From: Chionoecetes opilio
Lineage: Eukaryota; Arthropoda; Malacostraca; Decapoda; Majidae
Assembly: GCA_016584305.1 (NCBI GenBank)
Contig: JACEEZ010003584.1
Span: 1 to 64,000, forward strand
Length of the DNA stretch: 64,000 nt
Direction of reading: 5' to 3'
Shown here: positions 44,157-55,341 of the stretch, piece by piece
How positions within the stretch are numbered: position 1 is the stretch's first letter
Layout: the number at the start of each line of letters is the position of its first letter
Translations under genes and position numbers: made by a program
The notes under the pieces: generated by a model
Told to the model about the DNA's origin: nothing
Database searches by the model: none
What the model saw: only the letters and a program-made list of their open reading frames with translations

Positions 44157-45532
44157 ACTAAATACATTGAATGTATTTAAATACTAAATACTAAATACAT
44201 GGGAGAAATGTATTTAAATACTAATTACTCAATACATTTTACGAATGTATTTAAATACTAAATACTAAATACATCAATTGTATTTAAATACATTTGTAAA
44301 TACATTTTAAATACACAAATTTTAACATGTCCGAAAAAAATGAATTTCCTTAGGATTTAACAATAGAACATAAGAGAATAAGGAAGCTACAAGAGGCCGC
44401 GAGACTTACACGTGGTAGTTCCTGTTACCTAACACTACCTACACCCACCTTTCATCCCCATCCATGAACCTATCCAGCTCCTCTTTAAAGCTCCCTAATG
44501 ATTCCGCACTAACTACCTGTCTACTGAGTCCATTCCATTCATTGACCACCCTATTTGTGAACCAGTTTTTCCCTATTTCTTTTTTAAATTACGCTTTTCC
44601 AGCTTGAATCCGTTACTTCTTGTTCTACCCTGGTTAATAGCCGTAAGAACTTTTCCTACCTCTCCTTTATTAAATCCCTTTATCCACTTAAAAACTTCTA
44701 TCAGATCGCTCATTACTCTGCATCTCTCGAGTGAGTGTAACTTTAATAACTTCAATCTCTTCTCATAACTAAAGTTACGCATCCCTTGAATAATTTTGGT
44801 CATCCTTCTCTGCACTGATTCTAACAAGGCTATATCCATCCTGTAATATGGAGACCAAAACTGAACTGCATAGTCTAGGTGAGGCCTGACTAAAGCCAGA
44901 TAAAGCTTTAGAATAACTTCGCACTTCTACTTTTAACACTTCTGGTAATTAATCCTAACCCTCATTAGCTCTATTTCTAGCCTCAATACATTGTTTCCTA
45001 GGTCGGAGGTCTGGGCTCACCCTTACTCCAAGATCTTTTTCACCTTCTGATCTTTTCAGCGATGCATTGCGAATGGTGTATCTATTACCAGGGTTTTTCT
45101 ACCAATATTCATAGAAAAAACCCTGGTAATAGACACACCATACGCAATGTATCCTTAGATTTTGCAATGATCGCTGATTCCTTAGATTTGGGTTTCCTTA
45201 GAAATTTCCTTCTCAGGCCTAAATTTCCTTGAAATCAGGACATTTCCTTGCCATGGCAACTGGTCACTGTAAATCCTGCGTGGCAACTGGTCACTGTAAC
45301 ATCAGGGTTGCCAGATAGTTGGGCGGGTTTATGGCCAAATTAACTGATAAAAAAGTATTTAAATTTTTATATTAAATGTATTTAAATCAATGTATTTAAA
45401 TACTCATAAAAGTATTTAAATACTGTATTTAAATACATGACAACCAATGTATTTATAAATACATTTCTAAATACACAAATGTATTTAAATACGTATTTAA
45501 ATACAATTGTATTTAAATACTGCCCAGCTCTG
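44157..45532. mobile_element. TTTAAATAC MITE, copy B, with LINE fragment inside
   Basis: The left half is at 44157-44356 and the right half at about 45152-45532. Its right terminal tgcccagctctg is intact, unlike copy A, so the two blocks are not cut at the same place. Confidence 0.7.
44357..45151 (-). pseudogene. CR1/L2-style LINE C-terminal fragment (copy B)
   Basis: The same content as 38512-39336. The longest frame is 44839-44573, beginning MDIALLESVQRRMTKIIQ, with a frameshift just upstream. It includes the 45061-45150 hairpin. A stretch duplicated in copy A (gcgataagagaataaggaagctacaagag, 38550-38579) occurs only once here. Confidence 0.75.
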
Positions 45533-46980
45533 GTCTAGATACTACCTGCCCTTACTACCATATCCAGCAAGCCTCCCTCGTTAGGTAGTTAACAGGTAGG
45601 GAGGCCTGGCTGGCTTGGACGAGTAATGACGTCATCAAACTTGTCATTAGTCACCAGCCAATGACAAACTGTTTCTAAAACTTCTCGACCAATCACAAGT
45701 CGTCAAGACAACACGGCCTTTAAAGGTCATGTCACACGGACACTTTTTCCGTTAGTGTTATGGGGTGGCCGCGGCAAGAATGTTTTCCCGACACTGGCTA
45801 CCCCGCCACCTCAACACCTTTAAATAACCCTTATTTAAGGTGACACGCGGTACTACACTGACCTAAATAATGACACGTGTATATAACAGCTCACCATAAT
45901 CACTACGATATATAATAACTAGTAATGATGTAAAACCCTGCACACCCTGCTGGCAAGCGACCAACCCCGCCTGGCGCCCTGCCTACCTCTCAGGACAACA
46001 CGCTGTCATCCGCCTCACCTGCGCCTTCCTGAAGAAGACAGATCAGCTACCACGCCTGTGATAGCATCATAGGATAGCACCAGGGATCATAGGGCTCCTC
46101 AAGGGGTCCTCACAGCCCTACAGACAACACCAAGAAGGAGGAGGAAATCTCCGCCATCATGATACTGCTGCCGGCTGCCGCTGCCAGACGTAGGACTGAC
46201 AGTGCTGTACACTACACCTGTTCAGTACTGTATTGTGTATTTTTACTGTAGATTTATTTATTTACATGATTTATCTTATGTTTATTGATATTTGCATGAC
46301 TTAGTAATTTTCTATATTCACCTAGAATTTTTTTTTTTTTTTTTTTAATAATTATTTTATCCCTGCATTATTCGGATCCTTGCATTACTCGGACCACTCC
46401 TTGGCCCAATTAGTCCGAATACGAGAGGGTTTACTGTATAGTGCAGCCCTCGGGAAGTAGCCTAAGAATTAAGATTAAGTCTTATATAGACCTAACATTA
46501 ATCCTACATTCCTAAAACCTTGGTTCTGCCACTGAGAGAGAGAGAGAGCGTCGCATGTCAGTCATGTCTAATACATGTATAAATGACACAGAGACACCAA
46601 CTTCTGGTTAGAGAAGGTGTGAATTAATATTTTATTCTTGTGTACAGTCAAAGACAAAAGTCGTGTCGAGGTTTTGTTCGCATATGAAATGTAACTCGTG
46701 AAACATTATGAAAACCCTAACGCAGTTACATGCTCATGGTTGGCAAGCCTGAATCCTTTAAGCTGCTGTTCAGATAAGGGTTCAAAGCTTCGTATCTGCC
46801 GCCGATGAGATAATAGCTAAAACAAGCCAAGGGGATTTCAAAGGTTCAATAGATTTACTGCGGTGAGGTTTCATATTCGATGTGAAATGTGAAGTATACT
46901 CGGTCCAGCAATGATCGCCGGGGCAATTCATCTTTACACCTCTTCATCTTCAATAGTATATTTGGATAATAATTACAGAC
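45533..46980. other. Intergenic DNA with scattered transposon ends
   Basis: A hairpin (ccagcaagcctccct..agggaggcctggctgg) is at 45567-45615. A Tigger/pogo-like end (ccaattagtccgaatacgagagggtttactgta) is at about 46407-46439. A short (GA)n is near 46534. No exon is supported. Confidence 0.45.
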
Positions 46981-47315
46981 ACGCCCTCGGTTTTCGAACA
47001 AAAATTAGTTTCTAAAAGTTGTTCTAAAACCGAAAAAAAATTTTTCCATAAGAAGCAATATAAAAGGATTAATCCGTTCCTGACCCTCAAAATAAAGACC
47101 TTTTTTTAACCTTTTTAGCTGTATTTCATGCATAAAAATGCCTATAAATGCAATATAATATTATATTATAACACCATCTGAATAAAGAATAAAGTAATAG
47201 CTTTAATAGTTAATAGATAGTATTCACTGACGTCACAACATCCGGGTATTTGTTGGGGGAAAGACATGTAAACACAGCTGTTATCTGACAGTTCCGCGGC
47301 CAAACGGTAGCGTTT

Positions 47316-47652
47316 GGGTAGGCGGTAGCGGAGTGGTTAGCGTCTCTGACTGGCGTTCTCGGTGACCCGAGTTCGATCCCCGAAGAAAACCAAAACCTTT
47401 CTGCACCGTCGAGTGGCCTAAGAACACCCACATGCCCTGCCCATCAACTCTACCTTCGATTGCGAGTGCATCGGAGGACACGGGGGCGGCATGAGCCTCA
47501 CAGGCGTCACTATAAGAATCCGGCCTGCGCCACCACGGGCGAGGACCAACCATCACATCCCTCAAGTGAACCTCCAGAGACTACCATCCGAGCCCTGGGT
47601 CACCACTGCCTACAGGCGCTATAGGCACAAATGGAAAAAAAAAAAAAAAAAA
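47316..47652 (+). mobile_element. tRNA-derived SINE, copy 3
   Basis: The best preserved copy: ggcggtagcggagtggttagcg (A-box region), ggtgacccgagttcgatcc (B-box region), the body, then poly-A (47635-47652). It aligns closely with copy 1. Confidence 0.85.
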
Positions 47653-47654
47653 CT

Positions 47655-47933
47655 GCCTAATTTCTCGGGTCTGCCGCTCCACCTGGAACAACACGCTCGG
47701 CAATGCCCTCCGCATCACCTCTACGGGTCAATACCGCAGTGACTCTTCCCCCCAGCCATGGATAAGGAAAAAGTCCCGCGTCCTGGATGTCACCCTCACC
47801 CGCCTCCGCCTGGGGCACACGACACTCACGGTTCACCTTCACCGCCTCCGTCTGTCCCCTGACCCTCACTGCCCCTGGTGTAGGAATGTTCCGGAGACTA
47901 TTGAACACTGCTGCAGTGTCTGCGCTTCCACTC
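47655..47933 (+). pseudogene. LINE RNase H/C-terminal fragment, 5' part
   Basis: The frame reads SRVLDVTLTRLRLGHTTLT, CPWCRNVPETIEHCCSVC, the typical C-terminal zinc-knuckle end of Jockey/I-type LINE proteins (C-x2-C...H...C). It begins directly after the SINE poly-A and is cut by the foldback at 47942. Confidence 0.7.
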
Positions 47934-47941
47934 ACACTGTG

Positions 47942-48440
47942 GGTACATTTTTACACTAGGACCGAAATTCCCTACACAATTGGGAGTGTGGTTTCTGTTC
48001 ACCATAATGGATTCTAAGAAACATTCACTCTATGAGTTTCCGTCGCAAATCACTACTTTCTGAGATATAAGATGTTGTTAGTAGGAAGGAGTGTATAAGA
48101 AATATGAAAAATAAACTAACCTAACCCCACCTTTTGTCTCACGAACCTAACCTAACCTAACCTAACTCCACGCTTTAACCTCCTAACTAAAGCCAAATCC
48201 TCATTAAAAAATGTCCGTGGCAAGGGAAGAACAGAGGCGATGCAGGTCACAAGAGGAAGAAGAGTAAGGCGTTCGTAAACACTAGTCTCTCTCCTCCCTA
48301 TAAACAACATGTCATATCTCCAAAAGTAATGATTTGCGACGGAAGCTCATATAGAGAATGTTTCTTAGAATCCAATAAGGTAAACATAAACCACACTCCC
48401 AATTGTGTAGGGAATTTCAGTCCTAGTGTAAAATAATACC
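47942..48440. mobile_element. Foldback element with 8-bp target duplication
   Basis: The arms of about 140 bp (47942-48092 and about 48300-48440) start GGTAnnnTTTTACACTAGGAC and include ctacacaattgggagtgtgg. The flanks acactgtg (47934-47941) and acaccgtg (48441-48448) are direct repeats with one mismatch. It interrupts the LINE frame, which resumes at 48449. The loop contains (cctaa)n near 48145-48166. The end motif tttttacactaggacc recurs next to the MULE at 37521-37537. Confidence 0.8.
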
Positions 48441-48448
48441 ACACCGTG

Positions 48449-48540
48449 TAGTGCTACACTCTCAACTACTCGCCCTGAACGTCACCACCTTTGACCTGCC
48501 CACCCAGCTGTCGGCAGTGTTTACAAGTCTGAGCCTCCAA
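48449..48540 (+). pseudogene. LINE C-terminal fragment, 3' part
   Basis: The frame reads VLHSQLLALNVTTFDLPTQL, the usual continuation after the C-x2-C...H...C knuckle in these LINEs. Together with 47655-47933 it shows where the foldback was inserted. Confidence 0.65.
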
Positions 48541-48979
48541 TATGGTGTTGTGTGAATACTATCTATTAGTTTAATATAGTTTAAAGCTAACTTATAGCTT
48601 AAAGCTTTTCGCCTTTACGCTTTCACTAGCTTTCTTAGGTCCCATCGTGGCTTATGGAATAAAAAAAATAGAAGAAATAATGCACAAAACAAGAAAAATT
48701 GTCAAAATTAAAGAACAGTTCGGAGCGGATGTTCTCAGAGTGAGGGCCGCGGCGTGACTGACTCGTGTTCGGCAACCGAGTTATCGTACGGCAACCGGTG
48801 CAATTATGAGTTTGAAATTCTGTTCGTGAACCGATTTGTTAAAAAAGTGAGACGTTCGAAACCCGAGGTTTGACTGTATAATAAATTCCATTCTAATTTA
48901 TACAAAAATTAAAGAAATATTGCCTGACAATTCAGGAGTATATTTGGATAATAATAAGAAGAGTGGAAGGACTCAGAAG

Positions 48980-49179
48980 CAGTGGCATATGTAGGTCCTT
49001 AAAAAGGAAGGGGGGTACAGGGGTGAATCCATGGTTGTTTTAAGGGGGGGGGGGGGCTTGTGCGAAGCGAGCCTCAACAGCTGAGGGGGTTTACAATAAT
49101 AACAAATTGCAATGTGTTTTCAGAGGGCCTCAGCCGAACCCCTGAGACTGGCTCACCGAACCCAGGTTAAGAACCACTG
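48980..49179. mobile_element. Short hAT (Charlie-like) remnant
   Basis: Starts cagtggcatatg and ends cccaggttaagaaccactg; the latter is a typical hAT-Charlie-type end read inwards. About 200 bp, non-coding. No clear 8-bp TSD. Confidence 0.4.
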
Positions 49180-49884
49180 CTTTAAAATATAATCAGCACT
49201 TCTATTTTTAACACTCCTGGTAATAAAACAATTACTCATGAGGATACGAACTATTATGACGTATGTGTATGTGGTGAGATGGAAGCCTCTATGGCAGTGC
49301 TACCAACCGTTGGTAGACATACAGCAGACAGCACTGAAGGTTAGCCCTTTACCAGATGTCTTAACCAAAGTTCATGACACAACTTTTGCCTTTGACTGTA
49401 CATCCTGCAACATTTATTATTTTGTATTTCATTTACAGGTATGTGGTTAGTTATTTAAGTATACAATCATGCTACCAGTGCTAACGTGTGGTGAACGATC
49501 TGGATCTGTGTACCCGGAACCAACCCTGTTCCAGTACCAGTACCCTGGTAACTAGCATGTAGTGTGGCTGTGCGGCTCTCCAAAGCATAGAGTTATGACT
49601 CGTGGCCCTTTGTTCAAAAAGGTTGCACACCTCTGCTCTAAAATGTAATTATAAAGTGGGGGAGAGACGCCCCCTCACCTCTATCCCAACAAATTTTGGA
49701 GACTGGTGGAAATGTGGTGTTGACACTTTAATTCCATGGACACATCAGAGGGTATTTCAAGTAGATTTTCAGCCATTATTTGTTTGAATCAGTTATTCTC
49801 AATGTCATCAAGATAAGATTGGTAGAAATAACACTAACATAGTATTGATACTGTGGTGCTTTGTATAAATAATAATTGTTTTAG
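49180..49884. other. Upstream of the mRpL11 exon; probable intron or 5' flank
   Basis: Contains hAT-like end motifs (cagtgctaccaaccgttggtag near 49293; aaaaggttgcacacctctgc near 49616). No further exon was identified. Confidence 0.45.
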
Positions 49885-50028
49885 GACTTCAACATGAGCA
49901 TGGGAGGCAGCAAAATGCGGACTATGAAGAAGGCAGTCGAGAAAGTCATTCATGGCAACCTTATCAAGACTAACATTCCTGCTGGAATGGCTATTGCTGG
50001 GCCACCCCTTGGACCTATGCTGGGACAG
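49885..50028 (+). CDS. mRpL11: Mitochondrial ribosomal protein L11, first coding exon
   Basis: After the acceptor ttgttttag (ending 49884) the exon has nine untranslated bases, ATG at 49894, and 45 codons up to donor CAG|GTAAGA (gt at 50029), phase 0. It reads MSMGGSKMRTMKKAVEKVIH and then NIPAGMAIAGPPLGPMLGQ. This is the highly conserved uL11 N-terminal loop (P-A-G-x-A...G-P-P-L-G-P-x-L-G-Q) that binds 23S/16S-type rRNA and factors at the GTPase centre of the mitochondrial large subunit. The upstream acceptor implies a 5' UTR intron. The expected next exon (starting near R-G-V-x-I) was not found in the window, so the first coding intron is long or runs beyond it. It is the only securely recognised host gene here. 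Confidence 0.85.
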
Positions 50029-50242
50029 GTAAGATGAATGGCACATACCACAGTAATGATAATTGCAAAAGTTACAAACATATAATGAGCTGGAGTTACT
50101 TTTATAATAGAACTGCCCGCCTCTCAAACTCTGGGCTTGCCTTACAATAATGCCGCTCACTACATACAAAATTAACTTAGAATCTCCTGCTTTGCAGGTA
50201 AGCAAACATAACATACAGAGAACGCTAGTTTCCTTCTTACAG

Positions 50243-50355
50243 GCTACAAAGCACAATTAATGAACATTATTGAAAGTTTTGGCACTCAAGAAGAAATGAG
50301 GGCAATGAAGAGCCTCTTGTCCTATAAAATCTTCATTGATGGGATGATCCAGGAG
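50243..50355 (+). CDS. Possible exon, unknown protein
   Basis: An acceptor-like ttccttcttacag (to 50242) is followed by an open frame YKAQLMNIIESFGTQEEMRA and on to FIDGMIQE, then GTACTG. The helical, charged composition looks protein-like. It is not uL11 sequence, and reading it in the phase of the mRpL11 donor meets a stop after five codons. It could be an unrelated exon, part of a decayed element, or chance. Confidence 0.25.
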
Positions 50356-51009
50356 GTACTGTCTGCTACAATAGACCCCTTCATTACCGACCTCGCACCG
50401 CCCCCGCGCACTATACCATACCCACCGAACCGAATATTTTGCGCGCTCTGCGCAATTTATGGGGGTAGTTTATATTCATCTTTACACCCTTACTTATTGG
50501 TTTATATTAGCTCTTTTTACATGGTCAGTTAAATTTTGGCCACGAGATGTGTTTTCCCTCACTAATTCGAACCCGTATGATTCAAACTTCGGATAATTCG
50601 ACCCGTTTCAGGCAAAGTTAAAAATTATCAATAACTTTCCAACTTTCCATTATCAGAACTCAAGGTCGAATTTTCAGAGTTTGCTGCAGCATCTTCCATC
50701 TCCTTTGTGCCATCCACTTCGTCAGCCAGCCTCCATATCGCCTCCAACACATTAAGCACCTCAAGCACTGAAGATCTTACCTTACAAATTCCCAGAGTGA
50801 CACCTGCCAGGGCTGCGTTGAGTAGCGGTCCCCCCCCCCCCCCCCCGCACTCTCCCTACTGAACGATACTGAACGCTTCACAATTTACTTTGCTACCAAG
50901 ATAGCAGCTGCCGAAATTTATCTCTGTGGCGATTATTATTGTTGAAGAATAACTTGCTGATGACCCTGTATTTAATACAGCAAAAGTTATAGCAGCAGGA
51001 AATGAAATA
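50356..51009. other. Intronic or intergenic DNA
   Basis: It has a Tigger-like sequence (actaattcgaacccgtatgattcaaac, about 50560) and a 17-base poly-C (50830-50846). No exon was recognised. Confidence 0.4.
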
Positions 51010-51216
51010 TAAACCTCTTGAGGCCCAGAATGTAATTTCCATTGTAATTTGACTATCATTAGACAATTTTAATTAATATACCAATGTTTTAAAGATATGA
51101 CCTATTTAGTATCCTTGTCGACTAACTAATTTGGTATATTACGTTACTTTTTGTAATTTTATGGCTCTACAATTACAATTTTTTATAGTAAAGGAAAGAT
51201 CTGGGCGTGAAGGGGT
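51010..51216 (+). repeat. Dispersed repeat shared with 58262-58470
   Basis: Starts cttgaggcccagaatgtaat and ends ggcgtgaaggggttaa. The same block lies inside the Tigger-type element at 58110-58991, so it is probably part of a related element. Confidence 0.7.
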
Positions 51217-51649
51217 TAAGGAGGCAAGAAGAGGAGAGCAAAGAGCAGAAGCTTTTCTTTTCCCTTTGTTTACATACCCTTATTGTGGCGTGAGCTGGCA
51301 ACTCAGTAGCGATCCACCTCCCAGCTGGGCTGTAGTGCGGGGATAGTGTGCACTAGTATACTGTATACTGACGTCACCGTGCACCTCCGTGTGCAGCTAG
51401 GGTGTCCCAAGATCATAGAGGGAAAACATGAAACATGTTTTTTTCACTTGCTCGTGTTTTACTTCTGTTCACACATGCATAAGAAGAGTTCCTGTGAAAT
51501 TAGATGAAATTCGGAGAATATTTAGGGGTCGCGACAAACTGAACAATTTTCTAATAACCTTCAAAAACAAAGAAAAACTCAAAACATCCCACATTTTTAG
51601 AAAGAAACTTATAAGGAAACCAAAACAGACAGTTTTCATTGTTTCCATT

Positions 51650-54600
51650 CAGAAAGCCTTCTTTTGAAGGTCCTCCTTCTTTTCCCGCCCCACAAGTTTC
51701 CGATGGTGGTGGACTAACTGGAGGAGATACTTCTCCTGTGCGGCCAACTTTGTGGACCCCAGGTAGCGCTGGACTAGGGCGATGCCCCGCTCCGCGCATC
51801 GTTGACCACTCGGAGGCCAAGTGCCCGTTTTCCGAGCGCCCTTAAATCGGTCGTTACTCCTCCCACAATGCCGGGTCCTTTGCCAGGAAGCCCTCGGTCC
51901 GCGTCGAGTTTCTGAAAGAAGGACCGTGTCTTCGAAGTGACGAAGGACGAGAGGGAGGAAGACATAGTCATCTTTTCCCCCCAATCGCTTGAGTTCCTTC
52001 TTCGAGGCGGGCTTGTCCAATGCCTTGACCATCTGCTTCTTCTCCTCCACATCAATCCTTGAGTCGAAGAAGGCCAGTCCCGCGTTTTCCTCGAAAACTT
52101 TACCACAGGTGGCGTCGCAGGGCTTGTTCTGCTGCCTTGGCAACGGTTTGGTCAGGGTAGTCTTGAGGACTCGAGGAAGAGCACACCCATTAAACGGAGT
52201 TTTCACAGAGATCGGTGCCTCATGCCAATTGCTTGCAGTACCCCAAAGAGCAACGAAAGAGGGCCACTCGTTCCACTCCGGCCTTCTCTTGATGAGTCAA
52301 GCGACAGCTGGGATTTCAGCATCTGAAGTTTGAGGCAGTTAGATGGCCTTGGCCATCCACCGGGTTTGATGGAGAGCTCCAGGACAGGGGAAATGGTTTG
52401 GCGGGACCTTCAACCACCAAGGAACAGGTAGGAGAGACGGAGAAGTTTTCATAGTCCTCCCTGGGATGGTCTTCGACATCAGACCCTCCTTCAGGAAGGC
52501 CAATGGGGCGTCCTTCAGCTTGCTGGCAGTGTCATTGGTAGCGAAGAACTCTACGAGGTCCTCCGATGTTTCCACCGTCTCTCTCTGCGAGGAATCCACG
52601 AAAGACCATCGATAAAGGAGTCGTTTGAAGATTCCAATGTCAGGACCAGAGGAAGAGCCGAGGCTGGTTTCGAAGACATCCTTGAGGATCACCTCGTGGA
52701 CATGATGGCGGCAGGCCAACCAAAGCAAGCTTCGTCCGAGTTTTTGCTCAATCCGAATGCAAGACCTTTCACCATGCCAGTGTTCGAAGCCGTGGTGTCT
52801 TGATCTTGATCTTGATCTTGATTTGGGAGTCACCCAGCAGATGCTGTCAGTGAAGCCTTTGGTCCGGCGTTCTCCCACACATGTAACCTGTTGGGAGAGA
52901 AGCAAAAGGGGGAAGCAAAACTAGGGATTTCTTTTTCCCCTCCTTCCCCTCTCGCATCACATTCATACGGGGTCCCCATCACTGAGGGGCCCCCCTGCCT
53001 CTCATGTCTCTCCTACGTGCTCTCCAAGAGTTCTCCAAGAATTCTTTTACACTCCAATCACACGACTGTCACCTCACTCAGCACCAAACCCCAGCAGGTA
53101 CTCCATCTCCCACTTCCTGTCTCTCATCTCTCGCCATTCTTCCACTCCGACCTCTCCTACCACTACCTCCAACATCTGTGTTCTAGCATACTCATACCGT
53201 TCACATTCCAGCATCAAGTGCTCCACGGTTTCATCCACTCCTGTCACACACATCTCACACACCTTGCTGCCATCATTCTTCCATCTGTACATACGACTAT
53301 TTACCTCCAGCGACTTTGTCCTGGGCTCCCGAGAGTAGGTCCCCTCCATAAACCACCATATAGAACCTTTCATACCGTGGCTGGTCCTTTCTCCTGTACC
53401 ATTCCAGTGTTGATTTCTCACTCATTCCCCTCAGCCATTCTTCTTTTCCCTTTTCTTCCACTCTCCTATTTATTTCCTTTTTGCATACAGCCATACTCCC
53501 AGTCTCATCACTCCTGTCACAAACATTCCCAGTCACCTGTCCATCTTTCCACTTTACTGAGTCTTTCATCCACTTCCCCTACATATTCCAGTCCCAACCT
53601 TGCTTGCCCATTTGCTGTCATCCATTCGTTGCAGTCTAGCTCTGTACCTCAGTCCTGCCTTTGCTATCCTCTCTCTGAACGTGCTCCATCCCATGTCTCC
53701 TCTAATCGCTTCCACTGCCACATAACCCATTGGCTCCTAATGCTATTTGCCTGCTTTGTTCTGTGTTACTTCCAATCTGTCCAACTCCTTCCTGACCACC
53801 CTTGTTTCCAGGCCATCAAATCTAGGGACGCCACCCCCTCCATAGTCCCCCCCATTTCTACTTGTTCCCCCGACATCTTGCCACACCCCTGCCTTCCAAC
53901 CCACTTTTGGCTTAGCTTCCTCCCATGTTATTTTTCTCACGCCTTTAATCCCCAACCCAAAATCCCCAGATCTTGTACTTTTTCTTTCTCTTTATTTCTT
54001 TCCACCCACATCCAAAAATCCTGTCATCATCAGAGTCATCCCCATTCCCACCACACTTATTTTCTCCTACTAGCCTAACTTTTGAACCCCTTTAAGTCCC
54101 TTAAATCCTGTCGAACAAAAGCGATGATCTTGTCCCACGCCCTTCGTCCACCTCCTTAAAGACCACTGCAGCCACGTTTTGCCAGTCGAACCGAGCTTTG
54201 CCGGGCCCCCAAAAAGGAACTGGGTGCATTTTCCCCTGTAGGAGGACGGCGAGCGGTCCTCCGTATCCCCAAGGAGGTACGGGAGGATTTTTCCTCCCAA
54301 TCAGGCCCAAACCTTCAGGTATCTCCGGGTTCCCATTTCCCACATCTTCCGGCGGCTTGCTCTCTCCCCGAAATTCGTGCTCAAAACCTGCTCTTCGAGA
54401 CCGCCATACTCCCAAGCCCATTCCAAGAACTTGAGCGGGAGCTGCGAACGTTGACTTGCTTGCCCCCCGACAATTCTTCAACCCCAAATTGAAATTAGGG
54501 TTAAAATCTTTTACGGAGATCGATGGCGCTGTTGATTTTTTTTTCTGGCTTCGGATCCCGAGCCAGTGAGACGTAGCGACCAGGACTGCTGCTGCTGCTA

Positions 54601-55140
54601 GCTTTGGCTTGGGGGTTTTCCGCCCCCTTTAGTCCCTGGCAAAAGTCGCTGTCTTCACGTTTCCCGGGGGCCGTTGAGTCGGTTCGCGCTCGACCCGCTT
54701 CTCCACTTTTTTGCTGTCCCCGAGGGCAATTCCGCCATGGAGATTCCCTCTGTCTTTCCTGACCCGTAGAACCCTTGCCCGCCTTCGCGTCGCCCTTGGG
54801 GGAGAGGAGGAGTGTCCGAGGCGAAGATTTTTTGGGGATTTCCTTTGAAATCTCCTCATCCATACGATGTTTCGGCCTTCTTTTTTCTTGTTCTTTTTGA
54901 GTCCTTGACGCCTTTACACTTTGACAGCTTCGTGGGGCGTGTTACGTTTTTGTCAGAATCCCGGCGCGCGCCAAAGGGGAAACCTCCCCCACCCCGCCTT
55001 CCTGCTCCCGCTCGCCGTCTCCCCATCTCCCGTGGTTTGTAGTAGGGAGGGGACCTGCCCCTTCGATGGTAGCCGGGCCCCGTTTTTTCATCGTTTGGAC
55101 CCTTGTCGATCAGCCAAAGATTACTAGGGCTCTTGTTGCC
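51650..55140 (-). pseudogene. hAT-like transposase pseudogene (copy C)
   Basis: The 3' half (51650-52799) keeps the HHRKLVGREKK and FFATNDTASKLKD segments in broken frames. The 5' half (54109-55140) is more decayed, with many deletions. Start-region sequence (aaagattactag..gctcttgttgcc) remains near 55120-55140 but the ATG is altered (tttgaaacc). Confidence 0.7.
52800..54108 (-). pseudogene. LINE 3' fragment inserted in copy C
   Basis: On the minus strand it encodes pieces of a LINE C-terminus: LEWYRRKDQPRYERFY, then CEMCVTGVDETVEHLMLEC (53421-53074). It ends in an (ATCAAG)n tail, seen as ttgatcttgatcttgatc at about 52800-52823. The bases tgtc occur at both edges (52796-52799 and 54109-54112). 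It is 5' truncated, as usual for LINEs, and differs from the LINEs at 38512 and 56700. Confidence 0.75.
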
Positions 55141-55341
55141 TTTGAAACCTGGGGGGAAAAAAAAAAGTGAAATTTTAAAAAAATCCTAAAATTGAGTCCG
55201 TCACCTAAATGTTCATTTTGTCGGGACCCCAAAATATTTAAATTCCCCAAAATTTCCAACGAAATACTGTTTTATATGAGAGAACCGGAATAACACACGA
55301 GCGTGCAACATTTCAAAACTTTTGCTTTTTGGGGAACCCTA

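Larger units (their letters stand above)
46981..48878. mobile_element. Tigger/pogo-like remnant carrying nested SINE, LINE and foldback
   Basis: The left side cctcggttttcgaac (about 46991) and the right side gttcgaaacccgaggtttgactg (48855-48876) are Tigger-like inverted ends. Just inside the nested insertions, agttaatagatagtattcac (47207-47227) is the inverted repeat of gtgaatactatctattagtt (48553-48572). No transposase frame was recognised, and the limits are approximate. Confidence 0.4.
51398..55341 (-). mobile_element. hAT-like transposon, copy C, split by a LINE fragment
   Basis: The left end tagggtgtcccaagatcatag (51398) is as in copies A and B. The right end ttggggaacccta (to 55341) is slightly decayed. 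Its transposase is in two halves around an insert (52800-54108). It is an independent insertion, since its flanks differ from those of A and B; no clear TSD was found. Confidence 0.75.

Noticed and set aside
52891..54078. 395-residue Ser/His/Pro-rich plus-strand frame
   Set aside because: It is antisense to a LINE 3' fragment whose minus-strand frames carry the recognisable C-terminal knuckle.
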